DNA from: an uncultured Lachnospiraceae bacterium | GTDB lineage: Bacteria > Bacillota > Clostridia > Lachnospirales > Lachnospiraceae | Reading direction: 5' to 3' | Assembly: GCA_946531495.1 (NCBI GenBank) | Contig: CAMNAQ010000003.1 | Span: forward strand, 1-64,000 | Length of the DNA stretch: 64,000 nt | Shown here: one piece after another, positions 38,356 to 49,177 of the stretch | How positions within the stretch are numbered: position 1 is the first letter of the stretch | How the letters are laid out: every line of letters begins with the position of its first letter | Program-made: the position numbers and the translations under genes | Notes under the pieces: model-generated | What the model saw: only the letters and a program-made list of their open reading frames with translations | The model's database searches: none | Told to the model about the DNA's origin: nothing

Positions 38356-39093
38356 ATGCAGGAATTTGAGATAAAAAAGAAAGAGCTGGATTTCAGGACT
38401 AAAGAGGCGTTTAAGACCCTCAGGACCAATATAGAGTTTTCCGGTGAAAATACCAAGGTTATCTGTATAACCTCTGCCATGCCAAACGAGGGAAAAAGCT
38501 CCATATCCTTCGAACTCGCCCAGTCATTTGCTATTGCGGGCAAGAAGACGATCCTGATAGATGCTGACCTTAGAAAATCTGTTATGCGTACGCATTATCG
38601 CAGGGGAAATGTAAAGTACGGCTTTACTCATTATCTCGTTGGAAAAAAGTCTTTTGAAGAAGTGCTTTGCAGGACGGATACCCCTAATTTTTTCATGGTA
38701 TTTGCGGGGCCCACTCCCCCGAATCCGTCGGAGCTTCTGGGTGCGGAAAGATTTTCGAAGCTTATTGCCGAGCTTCGTGAGGAATATGATTTTGTGATAA
38801 TAGACACACCTCCCGTGGGAAGCGTCATAGATGCTTCAATAGTGAGCAAGAGTACCGATGGAGTTGTGGTTGTTTTGTCCAGCGGAGCGGTTTCGTACCA
38901 GTTTGCAAGGAAGATCAAGGAGCAGCTTGATACTGCCGGTGCAAGGGTGCTGGGCGTTGTTCTCAATAAATTCGATCTGTCCGGAAAGAGCTACTACGGA
39001 AAATATTACGGTAAGTACTACGGAAAGTATTACGGAAATTACGAGAACCAGGAAGGCACCGAAAAAACGGCTGCAGGTTCGGCCGAGAAATAA
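38356..39093 (+). CDS. CpsD/CapB-type BY-kinase
   Basis: EAFKTLRTNIEFS, ITSAMPNEGKSSIS, LIDADLRKSVM, FVIIDTPPVG; Tyr-rich tail YYGKYYGKYYGKYYG. Confidence 0.93.
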   Translation: MQEFEIKKKELDFRTKEAFKTLRTNIEFSGENTKVICITSAMPNEGKSSISFELAQSFAIAGKKTILIDADLRKSVMRTHYRRGNVKYGFTHYLVGKKSFEEVLCRTDTPNFFMVFAGPTPPNPSELLGAERFSKLIAELREEYDFVIIDTPPVGSVIDASIVSKSTDGVVVVLSSGAVSYQFARKIKEQLDTAGARVLGVVLNKFDLSGKSYYGKYYGKYYGKYYGNYENQEGTEKTAAGSAEK

Positions 39094-39144
39094 ATACGAT
39101 CATCTTTTTTATTAGATCACCATATTTGTGCCGGAGGAAATGAC

Positions 39145-42100
39145 ATGGGTGGATCACCTCGCGACAACGGAAATGTAGGAAATGAATTCCTGATGAATCT
39201 TTTTGGAGGAGCATGTATTTGGCGTGCGGATCCTCCCAATGATTTTCTGTTCATCGGAAGACACCTTGTTGAACTGTATGATTGCAGCGATGAAGACGAA
39301 TTTGTTGAATTTACGGGCGGTACTTTTTCCGGTGCCATCGGAGAGGACTATCAGCATATCCGCAGGGAGATTGATCTTCAGCTGAATGAATCCCCTTCAA
39401 GATCCGGCTATGTATTTTTCAATATCATTACAAAAAAAGAAAAGGTAAAGCGAATTGTCTGTCACTGGGCACTGGTTGAGGATCCTGATGAAGGGATAGT
39501 ATTTTATGCTAATCTTTTCCTTCACAAGGAAGACCTTGTGGGAAGCGATTTTGACTCCATCACTGGTCTCTACGGAAAGCTTCGCCTTGCAAAATATTAC
39601 AGCATTACCCAGGATAAGGCAGAGCTTCCGAATGCTGCGGACTATGCTCTTGTCTATCTCAACATAGCCAACTTCAGACTGCTTAATATTGAAAAAGGAG
39701 TTGCCGAGGGAGACAGATGTCTTGTTAAGATCTCGGATCTGCTCCGTGATGTGTTTAAAAACGGTTTTATTGCACGTATTTCGGACGACCATTTTGCCAT
39801 CCTTGATGAATATGACAGCATAATCGATAAAGTGGCATATACCGAGAAGTCATTTGATCACAGCTACGGAAGCCATTTTGATGTCAAGTGTAAATTCGGT
39901 ATATATAAGATCGATTTTATCGCCGGGGATACTCTTGATTCTTCTCTGAATTTTGCAAAGCTGGCGAGCGATTACATAAAGAATAATGACAATCTTAACA
40001 TTGTCGAATATTCCAGCGATATCGCAAAGCAGATGCAGACAAGGACATATGTTGTCGATAACCTTGACGAGGCTCTTGATTCGGGGTGGATAAAGGTATA
40101 TTTCCAGCCAGTGGTAAGAACCCTTACCGGAAGTCTGTGCGGAATGGAGTCCCTGGTGCGCTGGATAGATCCTGTGATGGGATTTCTTCGTCCGGATCAG
40201 TTTATCTCGGCGCTTGAGGACGCACGTCTGATCCATAAGGTTGATTCCTATATGGTCGAGCAGGTATGCCGGATATTGCACGAAAGACAGGTTGCCGGAG
40301 AACCCATCGTTCCGGTTTCCATTAACTTTTCGAGGATAGACTTTATACTTTGCGATATGCTCAGCATTGTGGAAAAAGCTGTTAAAAAGTATGAGATCCC
40401 GAGGGACTTTTTGCATATAGAAATAACGGAAAGCATGATCGCATCGGATGAGGAGCTGATGAAAAAGATCATCAGCGGTTTCCGCGGTGCGGGCTATGAA
40501 GTCTGGATGGATGATTTCGGAAGCGGCTATTCATCACTGACCCTTTTGAAGGACTACGATTTCGACATGCTGAAGCTTGACATGAAGTTTTTGTCGGATC
40601 TTAGCGAGAAATCAAGGAGCATAGTCAGCTCTACGATTTCGATGGCTAAGGATATAGGCGTGATGACGCTTGCAGAGGGTGTCGAGACCGATGAGCAGCT
40701 AGGCTTTCTGAGCAGTGTCGGATGCGGAATGATCCAGGGCTATTACTATGGAAAGCCCGAACCGGTTGATGAAGTATTTGCCCATCTGACCGGAAAGGGA
40801 ATACCTGTGGAATCCAGAAAATGGCGTAAGTTCTATGAGTCGGCTGCCGGCGAAGCCAGATTGAGCAATTATCCTTTAGAGATCATAGAGTTTGACGGTG
40901 ATACCTTCCATACCCTGTTTATGAACAATGAGTACAGGGAACAGATCGGACACATGGATCTTAGTCTGGAAGAAATCGATAAGAAGACTTATGACCTGTC
41001 ATCTCCTCTTTATCATGTGTACCAGGAGGTGGCGGAAAAGCTGATCACCACCGGGGAGGAAGAGACATTCTTTTTCCCTGTTAATAGTTCGTATTTCTGC
41101 TTTACGGGAAAACTGATCGCGCAAAATGACGGTCATTTTCTTTTCCGCGCTACGATAACAAATATAAGCAACGATTCCCAGAGCGAGGATGAGGTCGATC
41201 TTGATGGCAAGCTCCGTGAACTTGCGCTGCTTTTTGAGGAAGTGCAGCTGATCAATATTAAAAAGAATACCATTACTTCGATACTCGGTGTTAACAGGTT
41301 TATCAAGGCAGGGACCGGAGATGAGGTCTTACTTGGAGATGAAAATGTTGAGCGCATAGTGCGTGATCTTATCCATCCTGATGATTTCAGAAGATGCGCT
41401 GCTTTCATGCGGTATGACACCTTGAAAAAGAGGATCCAGAAGTCCGAGAAGGGATATCTTGAGGATGTCTTCAGACTTAAACAGGATGACGGAAGCTATA
41501 TGTGGGCAGAGCATTATATGATGCAGATCCCCGGAACGGATGGAACGGAATATCTGTTCTGCGTAAAGCGCTTCACTGAAAGAAAAATCGACAGGCTTGA
41601 GGAAGCGACCGAGTTTATCGATAAGAAGAAATTCCTTGAAGACCTTGAAGCACTTACGATAGAGCATGCTGATGTTCTTGAAAACATCCTTCGCAATTCC
41701 GACTTCAAGATCTTCTGGAAGGATGAAAAACTCAAATTCCGCGGCGCAAGCAAGGCGTTTTATGAATATTTCTCGGTTGCCGATGAGCATAAGGTCATCG
41801 GAAAGACCGCAAGGCAGATGAAGTGGCTTATCGGAACCGATGAGCTGGTAAAGATAGAAAAGGATGTAATAAAAAAAGGAAACAGGTATTTTTCGCAATA
41901 CGGAAAGGTTCTTGCAGACGGTAAGGTAAGGACAGTTCTGACAAATCAGATTCCCATGTACCGTAACGGACAGATCGTCGGACTCATAGGATGCTTTGAC
42001 GATCTTGAAGAAGCTATGAGCAAGATGAATAGTGTCGACAGGCAGCTTAAGACCGATTTCGAAACGGGCCTCCCGAACGCGCATGCCTTCATTGATGGTC

Positions 42101-42492
42101 TGATCGATTTTGCACATGATTACAGCAAGGAGTCAGTCGATTATGCGCTTATGTCATTCCGTAATATCCGTACCGAGCGTCTTATCTCGACCTATAGTGA
42201 GGATTTTGCCGTCAGCGTTATCCGGAAAATGGGTGAGACAGCGAAGGATATCATTGGAAATGAGGGAATCGTTGCCAGAACAAAATCCGAAATACTTTCC
42301 GTTCTTGTACGAACTGATTCGGAAAAGGGCCTTGAGAAGATACGCAAGAAGATCGTTAAGAGCCTTGAAGGAATAACTGAAGTTGACAATAAGCCTGTTA
42401 CCATCAGAATATCATCCTTTGCGGCATTAAGATCCGCCACCGATAATTCGGACGAAGAGCTTTATGAGAAGTCGCTGAAAGCGGTTAAGTAA
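39145..42492 (+). CDS. PAS / degenerate GGDEF / EAL / PAS / degenerate GGDEF multidomain protein
   Basis: EAL residues present (GMESLVRW, SINFSRIDF, IEITES, MDDFGSGYSSL, LKLDMKF, AEGVET); GGDEF sites read SDDHF and TKSEI. Confidence 0.88.
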   Translation: MGGSPRDNGNVGNEFLMNLFGGACIWRADPPNDFLFIGRHLVELYDCSDEDEFVEFTGGTFSGAIGEDYQHIRREIDLQLNESPSRSGYVFFNIITKKEKVKRIVCHWALVEDPDEGIVFYANLFLHKEDLVGSDFDSITGLYGKLRLAKYYSITQDKAELPNAADYALVYLNIANFRLLNIEKGVAEGDRCLVKISDLLRDVFKNGFIARISDDHFAILDEYDSIIDKVAYTEKSFDHSYGSHFDVKCKFGIYKIDFIAGDTLDSSLNFAKLASDYIKNNDNLNIVEYSSDIAKQMQTRTYVVDNLDEALDSGWIKVYFQPVVRTLTGSLCGMESLVRWIDPVMGFLRPDQFISALEDARLIHKVDSYMVEQVCRILHERQVAGEPIVPVSINFSRIDFILCDMLSIVEKAVKKYEIPRDFLHIEITESMIASDEELMKKIISGFRGAGYEVWMDDFGSGYSSLTLLKDYDFDMLKLDMKFLSDLSEKSRSIVSSTISMAKDIGVMTLAEGVETDEQLGFLSSVGCGMIQGYYYGKPEPVDEVFAHLTGKGIPVESRKWRKFYESAAGEARLSNYPLEIIEFDGDTFHTLFMNNEYREQIGHMDLSLEEIDKKTYDLSSPLYHVYQEVAEKLITTGEEETFFFPVNSSYFCFTGKLIAQNDGHFLFRATITNISNDSQSEDEVDLDGKLRELALLFEEVQLINIKKNTITSILGVNRFIKAGTGDEVLLGDENVERIVRDLIHPDDFRRCAAFMRYDTLKKRIQKSEKGYLEDVFRLKQDDGSYMWAEHYMMQIPGTDGTEYLFCVKRFTERKIDRLEEATEFIDKKKFLEDLEALTIEHADVLENILRNSDFKIFWKDEKLKFRGASKAFYEYFSVADEHKVIGKTARQMKWLIGTDELVKIEKDVIKKGNRYFSQYGKVLADGKVRTVLTNQIPMYRNGQIVGLIGCFDDLEEAMSKMNSVDRQLKTDFETGLPNAHAFIDGLIDFAHDYSKESVDYALMSFRNIRTERLISTYSEDFAVSVIRKMGETAKDIIGNEGIVARTKSEILSVLVRTDSEKGLEKIRKKIVKSLEGITEVDNKPVTIRISSFAALRSATDNSDEELYEKSLKAVK

Positions 42493-42556
42493 AACGGACA
42501 TTAAAAAATTTGGCGGCCCGAATTAATTACGATATTGCAGCCGCCACGGAGGAACT

Positions 42557-43912
42557 ATGAATATCGTTATAGTCGGATGCGGCAAGGTTGGTGCGGTCAT
42601 TACCGAGCAGCTTTCAAGCGAGGACCACAACATAACCCTTGTTGACGAAGACAGCGAAGCTATCGCTTCCGTCACAAATCATTATGACGCTATGGGTGTC
42701 GTCGGGAACGGCGTGAGTTATCAGACACTTGTCGAGGCGGGGATCTCTGATTGCGACCTTTTTATCGCTGTTACCGATTCGGACGAAAAGAATCTGCTTG
42801 CCTGCCTTATCGCCGGAAGAGCCGGCAGGTGCAAGACCATTGCCAGAGTAAGAAATCCCATATATTCCAACGAGATAGAGTTTTTGAAAAGAGAATTCAA
42901 TCTCGCAATGGTCATTAATCCCGAGGATACCGCTGCACTTGAGATATCCCGCGTATTTTTGTTCCCTTCGGCATTTAAGATAGACACCTTCTCCGGCGGC
43001 AGGATAGAGCTTTTCCATTTCCATGTCACAGCGGAGATGCCCATTTGCGGACAGACGCTTTCCGTGCTTCGTGAAGATATCATGAAGGGCGTGATCGCAT
43101 GTACCATAAGACGCGGCAAGGAGGTCATAATACCCAAGGGAGATTCTTCGTTTCAGGCAGATGATGATGTCAGCATCGCAGCCATAAGAAAGGATGCGCT
43201 TGCATTTTTCAGAAAGCTGGGTGAGGTCAAGGGAAGAGTGCGGAATGCCATGATAGTCGGCGGAGGCACAATGTCTTATTATCTTGCGGACAGACTCTTA
43301 AAGTACGGAATTGATACTACCATAGTTGAGATAGATTATAAGAGGTGCGAGGAGCTTTCAAGCAAGCTTCCGAATGCAAGGATAATCCACGGAGACGGAA
43401 CTAACAGGGATCTTCTCGATCAGGAGGAGATATCATCTTTTCAGGGATTTGCCGCACTTACAGGGCTTGATGAAGAGAACATCCTTCTGTCGCTGTATGC
43501 CAGAAAGCATTCCTCAGCCAAGGTTATCACAAAGATTGGACGCCTTAATTTCGGTTCCGTTATAGATACGCTTAATCTTGATACCATAATCAATCCGCAG
43601 AAGATAACTGCCGACTATATCGTTAAGTTCGCCCGCACTATGAGCGCGGATGATTCGGATGATGTTGAATCCTTCTATAAGCTTGAGAATGGCAAGGCGG
43701 AGGCGATAGAGTTCAAGATCAAGGAAGAATCCGCCGTCACCGGAGTAAAGCTTAAGGATCTTAAGCTTCGCAAGGATTCTCTTGTTTGTAATATCTTCAG
43801 AAACGGTAAAAACATTATCCCCACCGGTCAGGATGAGCTTATGGTGGGAGATTCGGTTATTATCATCATGAAGGATGCACATATTGTGAATATCAAGGAG
43901 ATCATCGAATAA
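42557..43912 (+). CDS. trkA: Trk potassium uptake regulator TrkA
   Basis: MNIVIVGCGKVGAVITEQL and second RCK GGGTMSYYLADRLL. Confidence 0.95.
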   Translation: MNIVIVGCGKVGAVITEQLSSEDHNITLVDEDSEAIASVTNHYDAMGVVGNGVSYQTLVEAGISDCDLFIAVTDSDEKNLLACLIAGRAGRCKTIARVRNPIYSNEIEFLKREFNLAMVINPEDTAALEISRVFLFPSAFKIDTFSGGRIELFHFHVTAEMPICGQTLSVLREDIMKGVIACTIRRGKEVIIPKGDSSFQADDDVSIAAIRKDALAFFRKLGEVKGRVRNAMIVGGGTMSYYLADRLLKYGIDTTIVEIDYKRCEELSSKLPNARIIHGDGTNRDLLDQEEISSFQGFAALTGLDEENILLSLYARKHSSAKVITKIGRLNFGSVIDTLNLDTIINPQKITADYIVKFARTMSADDSDDVESFYKLENGKAEAIEFKIKEESAVTGVKLKDLKLRKDSLVCNIFRNGKNIIPTGQDELMVGDSVIIIMKDAHIVNIKEIIE

Positions 43913-43914
43913 TC

Positions 43915-45378
43915 ATGAAAAAGAATTCGATAATACTCTATATCGTCGGTATACTCCTTCTGTTTGAGAGCGCATTTCTTCTTCTTCCCATGCTGGTATC
44001 ATTTATATATTCAGACGGAAACTGGATGTGGTATCTTATCACGGCAGTTATATGCGTTGTGCTCGGATTTCCCCTCACAAGGATCAGCCCCGGAAAGAAC
44101 CTGTCGCTTAAAGAGGGCTATATTATCGTTGCCCTTTGCTGGCTTGTGCTTTCCCTTGTCGGAGCTCTTCCGTTTGTGATGAGCGGGGATATTCCGGACT
44201 ATATAGATGCGCTTTTTGAGACAGTGTCCGGATTTACAACTACCGGTGCATCGATCCTGTCGGATGTTGAAGTTTTGAGCAGATCCGGAATGTTCTGGCG
44301 AAGCTTCATGCACTGGGTTGGAGGAATGGGCGTCTTCATGTTCATGATGGCTGTTCTCCCCATGCTTGGCACATCCGATATGAACCTTATGAAGGCGGAG
44401 TCAACCGGACCGTCTGTGGAGAGGATAGTTCCACATGTTCGTGATACGGCCAGACTCATGTATGGAATGTATTTCGGTATAACCCTGGCCGAGATCGTGG
44501 CGCTTCTTATATCGGGAATGGATCTTTATTCATCGCTGCTCCTTACCTTCGGAAGTGTCGGAACGGGAGGCTTCGGTATTCTTAATTCATCCTGCGGAGC
44601 TTATACCTCTGCCCAGCAGACGATAATAGCATTCTTTATGGCTGCCAGCGGTATCAACTACACATTTTACTTCTTTATCATATCCGGCAAGATAAAAGAA
44701 GCTTTCCACATTGAGGAAGTAAAATACTATATTGGGATCATTATTGCTTCGACACTAATCATAGCCTTTAACATCGGAAAATTGTTTGATACCCCGGCTG
44801 ATGCGATCAGACATTCATTTTTCCAGGTGGCGTCCATAATCACGACCACAGGTTATTCGACGGTTGACTTTGATGCATGGCCTGAGCTTTCAAGGATGAT
44901 CCTGCTCATACTGATGATGATTGGAGGATGCTCCGGTTCCACTGCGGGAGGAATCAAGGTATATCGTATAGTCCTTCTTATGAAGCAGTTTAAAAAGGAG
45001 CTTTCGGTTCTGCGTCATCCCAGGGAGGTAAAGGTTCTCAGGATGGACGGAGGAACCGTAAAGGAGTCGGTCATACGCTCCACGAATGTTTTTATTTCGA
45101 TCTACTTTGTGATCTTTTTCATATCGCTGATACTTATCAGCGTTGAAAATTATGATTTCACTACCGGATTTACGGCCGTATCCGCAACCATAAATAATAT
45201 CGGTCCCGGTCTGTCACTGGTCGGACCTACATGTAATTACGGATTTTTCTCTGTCTATTCCAAGGTGATACTTATTTTCGATATGCTGACGGGAAGACTT
45301 GAACTGTTCCCGGTACTGCTTTTGCTCAGCATGATGAAGCCCCGGATATCGCATGGAAAGTTCGGAAAAAGAATATAA
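43915..45378 (+). CDS. trkH: TrkH-family potassium transporter
   Basis: FTTTGASIL, GTGGFG, ITTTGYSTVDFD, CSGSTAGGIK pore motifs. Confidence 0.95.
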   Translation: MKKNSIILYIVGILLLFESAFLLLPMLVSFIYSDGNWMWYLITAVICVVLGFPLTRISPGKNLSLKEGYIIVALCWLVLSLVGALPFVMSGDIPDYIDALFETVSGFTTTGASILSDVEVLSRSGMFWRSFMHWVGGMGVFMFMMAVLPMLGTSDMNLMKAESTGPSVERIVPHVRDTARLMYGMYFGITLAEIVALLISGMDLYSSLLLTFGSVGTGGFGILNSSCGAYTSAQQTIIAFFMAASGINYTFYFFIISGKIKEAFHIEEVKYYIGIIIASTLIIAFNIGKLFDTPADAIRHSFFQVASIITTTGYSTVDFDAWPELSRMILLILMMIGGCSGSTAGGIKVYRIVLLMKQFKKELSVLRHPREVKVLRMDGGTVKESVIRSTNVFISIYFVIFFISLILISVENYDFTTGFTAVSATINNIGPGLSLVGPTCNYGFFSVYSKVILIFDMLTGRLELFPVLLLLSMMKPRISHGKFGKRI

Positions 45379-45413
45379 AGCCTTTAAAGCTTTTGATACA
45401 AGGAGATAAACAA

Positions 45414-46349
45414 ATGGTCTACACGCTTACACTTAACCCTTCGCTGGATTATGTAATGTATCCTGCATCATTTCCCAAAAGGGGAGGAACCAACAGGTCT
45501 CAGAGAGAGGAACTCCGTGCCGGAGGAAAAGGTATCAATGTTTCGGTAGTGCTCAAGAATCTCGATGTTCCCACAAGAGCTCTTGGATTTATCGCCGGAA
45601 ATACAGGTGATGAGATAGAGGGAACCCTCAGGAGCATCGGTATCCGTACCGGATTTATAATGCTTCCTTTTAAAAACGGCATGAGCCGTATCAATGTCAA
45701 AATAAGAGTTCCCTATGAGGATTCCGCAGAGCGTGGCTATGAGGAGACCGAGCTTAATGCTGCGGGGCCTGTGGTTGATGACGGAGCGGTTAACGATCTG
45801 TGCGACAGACTCGAAAGATTTACGGACGGTGATGTGATGGTGCTGGCCGGAAGCATGCCCGTGCAGGCTCCTGAGGATATGCTGGACAGGATCCTTTCAT
45901 CCGTTCCGGAGGGCGTCAGGACTGTTGTTGATATGACAGGTGACAGACTTAAGACAGCCCTTAAATACAAGCCGTTTCTTATAAAGCCTAATCTTGAGGA
46001 GCTTTCACAGGCGGCCGGAAGAGAATTAAAGGATATTGATGAAATAGTGGAGGAAGCAAGAAAGCTCCAGAATGCCGGAGCTGAAAATGTGATCGTTTCC
46101 ATGGGACCCGACGGTGCGATCCTGCTCGACAAAACAGGTGAGATCCACAGGGCAAAAGCACCTGAAGGCAAGGCACTCGGCGCTTTCGGAGCAGGAGACT
46201 CCATGACTGCGGGATTTATAAAGGGATTTTTGGATGAACGTGATTACGATTACGCCCTGAAGCTCGGAGTGGCTGCGGGAAGCGCTGCAGTGTTTGTCGG
46301 AAAACTCCCTGAGTATGAAGAGATAATGAAGGTATTCGATGAAGTATAA
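45414..46349 (+). CDS. fruK: 1-phosphofructokinase (PfkB family)
   Basis: LTLNPSLDYVMY, GGKGINVSVVLKNL, GAFGAGDSMTAGFI; start at ATG 45414. Confidence 0.85.
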   Translation: MVYTLTLNPSLDYVMYPASFPKRGGTNRSQREELRAGGKGINVSVVLKNLDVPTRALGFIAGNTGDEIEGTLRSIGIRTGFIMLPFKNGMSRINVKIRVPYEDSAERGYEETELNAAGPVVDDGAVNDLCDRLERFTDGDVMVLAGSMPVQAPEDMLDRILSSVPEGVRTVVDMTGDRLKTALKYKPFLIKPNLEELSQAAGRELKDIDEIVEEARKLQNAGAENVIVSMGPDGAILLDKTGEIHRAKAPEGKALGAFGAGDSMTAGFIKGFLDERDYDYALKLGVAAGSAAVFVGKLPEYEEIMKVFDEV

Positions 46350-48021
46350 CGGTCTGCCTGTAAATGAAGGAATAATCATCGGACGCATTCGAAAAATTTC
46401 ATCTGCACCACTGATTCCGGAGAATGATCTCCGGCCCGGTGCAGATGATGAGAGAATGCGTTTTTTTGATGCGCTTTTGGAATTTGAGAGCAGTATGAAG
46501 GCTGTGGCATCTTCAGCCTCGACAGATGAGGGAAGAGATATCATATCCGGTCAGATCATGATAGCAAGAGATCCGATGTTGTCCGATGAGGTTCTTGCTC
46601 TTATTGATTCGGGAATGACGGCTGATGCGGCATTGTCTTCTGCGTGCAGGAAATATGAGGCCATGCTTGATTCTCTTGAAGATGATCTGATATCCGAAAG
46701 GCTGGAGGATCTTCTCGAAGTAAAGAACGGTATCCTGACACTTATGGGTGGAAAACCCGAAGAAGCAGAAGGCTGAAACAGTGGCGGTGATGTCATTTTT
46801 GCAGAAAGGCTTTCTGCGGCGGAGCTGGTCGGACTCGGAAAAGCCGGTGTCAAGGCAGTTGTGATGGAGGGCGGAACAGCAACATCCCATGCTGCTGTCA
46901 TTCTGAGATCTCTCGGGATCCCTGCAGTTTTTGGAATAAGCCCGGAAAAGGATAGTATTGAAGAAGGGACATGTATCATAGTTGACGGTGCATCCGGCAT
47001 AGTGATCACAGACCCATCCGAAGAACAGATCGTTGAATACAGCCGAAAGGCAACAGCTGAAAGCGGAAGAGATCAGGATATAAATGATCATACCGGAAGA
47101 TGTATCACTCTTGATGGGACGGAGGTAAAGGTACTCAGTAACATAGGGTCTGAAAAAATACCCGAAGGGGCAAAGTATTCAGACGGTGCCGGACTTGTAA
47201 GAACGGAATTCCTGTTTTTATCCGAAGGGAAGATGCCTTCAGAAGAAGAGCAGGAGAAGGTATATAGCAGGATCGCAGATTCTTTTCCCTACAAGGAAAC
47301 GGTGATAAGAACCCTTGACATAGGCGGAGACAAAAATCTCGGGAATGACGGCGAAAATGAAAACTGTGACAATCCCGCACTCGGAATAAGGGGAGTGAGA
47401 CTTTCGCTTGATAACAGCGAAGAGTTTTCCCATCAGATAAGCGCAATACTCAGAGCTTCACATAACAGGAAGATCAGTATAATGGTTCCGATGGTGACAT
47501 GCGTAAACGAAGTGATCCGTGTAAAGAGGATCATTGAAGGCTGCAGATCTGCTCTCAGGGGAAAGGGTATTCCATGTTCCGATGAGGTCAGGCTTGGATG
47601 TATGATAGAGACTCCGGCTGCTGTTTTTAGTGCAGGAGAGCTGGCACATGAGGTCGATTTCTTTTCAATAGGTACCAATGATCTGGCCCAGTATGTAATG
47701 TGTGCGGACAGAGGCAATCCGCATATGGCAGGGTTGTGCAGCATGTATCAGCCTGCGGTCATAAGGGCCGTGAGGATGGTATGCGATAAAGCTGACGGTG
47801 CAGATATTCCCGTCACGGTATGCGGTGAGGCTGCTGCTGATGAGAAGCTTCTTCCGGTTTTTATAGGCCTTGGTGTAAGAAGTCTGAGCGTGGATGCCTC
47901 CAGAGTATCCTCCGTAAAAAACTCGATTGTTTCGCTTAAGCTCGATGATTGTAAAAAGATTGCTCTAAAGACACTGAATGCCGGAACCGCCGATGAAGTA
48001 AGAAATGTACTCGGATGCTGA
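46339..48021 (+). pseudogene. ptsI: PTS enzyme I interrupted by in-frame TGA at 46774-46776
   Basis: 46339-46776 (N-terminal/HPr-binding part) and the 46861-48021 ORF are in the same frame; sense codons NSGGDVIFAERLSAAELVGLGKAGVKAVV join them; GGTATSHAAVILRSLG phospho-His and GTNDLAQYVMCADRG motifs intact. Confidence 0.85.
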
Positions 48022-48092
48022 ATTTTCGATGCATACCGAAAGAATCTTCAAAACAGAGCTTTTGATGTCCGGAAGATAAAAGGAATCATAGT

Positions 48093-49175
48093 ATGAAAAG
48101 TATTTATGTCTGTCACACATATTATCATGTGTTTGTGACGATGCTGAAGGAACTTAATAAACCTGAAGATCAGCGCGGCATGGCTACCCTTGTTCTCAGT
48201 AAGATGTCCAATGATTTTGAGGATCTTAAAGGCAGAGCCGAAAAAAGCGGCGTGTTCGAAAGCGTTATTGAGTTTGATGAAAAGAGAGATACGTTTTTCC
48301 CTGAACTTGCAAAGTACAGGACCGATAAGGGAAATATCGTCCTCAATATGATAAACAGGATCATCTTCACAAAGAAATTTGCCAGACTCGAGGCTCCTTT
48401 TGTTCCCGTTGATTTCAGGGAATACGACGATATATATGTATACTGTGATATAGACCCCATAGGACTGTATCTGAATCAGAACAGGATCAGATATCATGCG
48501 ATGGAGGACGGACTGGATACACTTAAACCATGCGTGCAGGCAATTTATGACAACAGAAGTCATTTTGCACTGAAAAAATTTTTCAGTATGAATCTTAATC
48601 TGATATTCATACGTGACGGTTACAGCAAGTATTGCATCGACATGGAAGTAAACGATAAGAGCGTCATCGATGATGACTTTTATAAATACAAGGAAGTCAG
48701 CAGAAGAGCTCTTAAGGATGCACTCGGTGATAAAGAAAGAGATATCCTTGTATCAACTTTTATAAAGGATATGGACAGCTTCCGAAGATTTATGGAGGGC
48801 AGCGGAGACGACGGAATCCTTATTCTTACGGAGCCTCTCTGCACTCTTGATATAAGAGAGAAGATATTCAGGGAAATCATAGATATGTATAAGAATGAGG
48901 GAACTATATTTATCAAGCCACATCCCAGAGATACTCTTGATTATAATGAAAAGTTCGGTGATTACTGGGTCTTCGACAGAACCCTGCCGATGGAAATGTT
49001 CGGGCTGTTCAACGGGATAAAGTTTAAAAAAGTGGTCGGAGTATATACCCAGATGGGAATGATAGATTTTGCAGAGGAGAAGGTTATGCTCGGGGATGAT
49101 TTCATGGATAATTATGAAGCGCCCGAGATTCACAGAAAGGCTGAAACAGTAAAAGCCGAATTCAGGAAAGTATAA
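48093..49175 (+). CDS. GT52-like (sialyltransferase-like) glycosyltransferase
   Basis: MKSIYVCHTYYHVFVTM..., IFIKPHPRDTLDY, LPMEMF pattern. Confidence 0.65.
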   Translation: MKSIYVCHTYYHVFVTMLKELNKPEDQRGMATLVLSKMSNDFEDLKGRAEKSGVFESVIEFDEKRDTFFPELAKYRTDKGNIVLNMINRIIFTKKFARLEAPFVPVDFREYDDIYVYCDIDPIGLYLNQNRIRYHAMEDGLDTLKPCVQAIYDNRSHFALKKFFSMNLNLIFIRDGYSKYCIDMEVNDKSVIDDDFYKYKEVSRRALKDALGDKERDILVSTFIKDMDSFRRFMEGSGDDGILILTEPLCTLDIREKIFREIIDMYKNEGTIFIKPHPRDTLDYNEKFGDYWVFDRTLPMEMFGLFNGIKFKKVVGVYTQMGMIDFAEEKVMLGDDFMDNYEAPEIHRKAETVKAEFRKV

Positions 49176-49177
49176 GG

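Noticed and set aside
42511-42546. TGGCGGC...GCCGCCA stem before trkA as a c-di-AMP or other riboswitch
   Set aside because: Only a 7-bp stem with 22-nt loop; no conserved ydaO/kimA-type riboswitch motifs seen.
3236-46776. TGA reassignment as a sense codon (two in-frame TGA interruptions)
   Set aside because: Many intact genes in the window terminate with TGA, including tight ATGA overlaps.
46774-46817. Possible selenocysteine UGA with hairpin gcagaaaggctttctgc downstream
   Set aside because: Hairpin starts ~25 nt after the UGA, loop does not match a bacterial SECIS well, and no EI selenoprotein is known to me; nonsense mutation is simpler.
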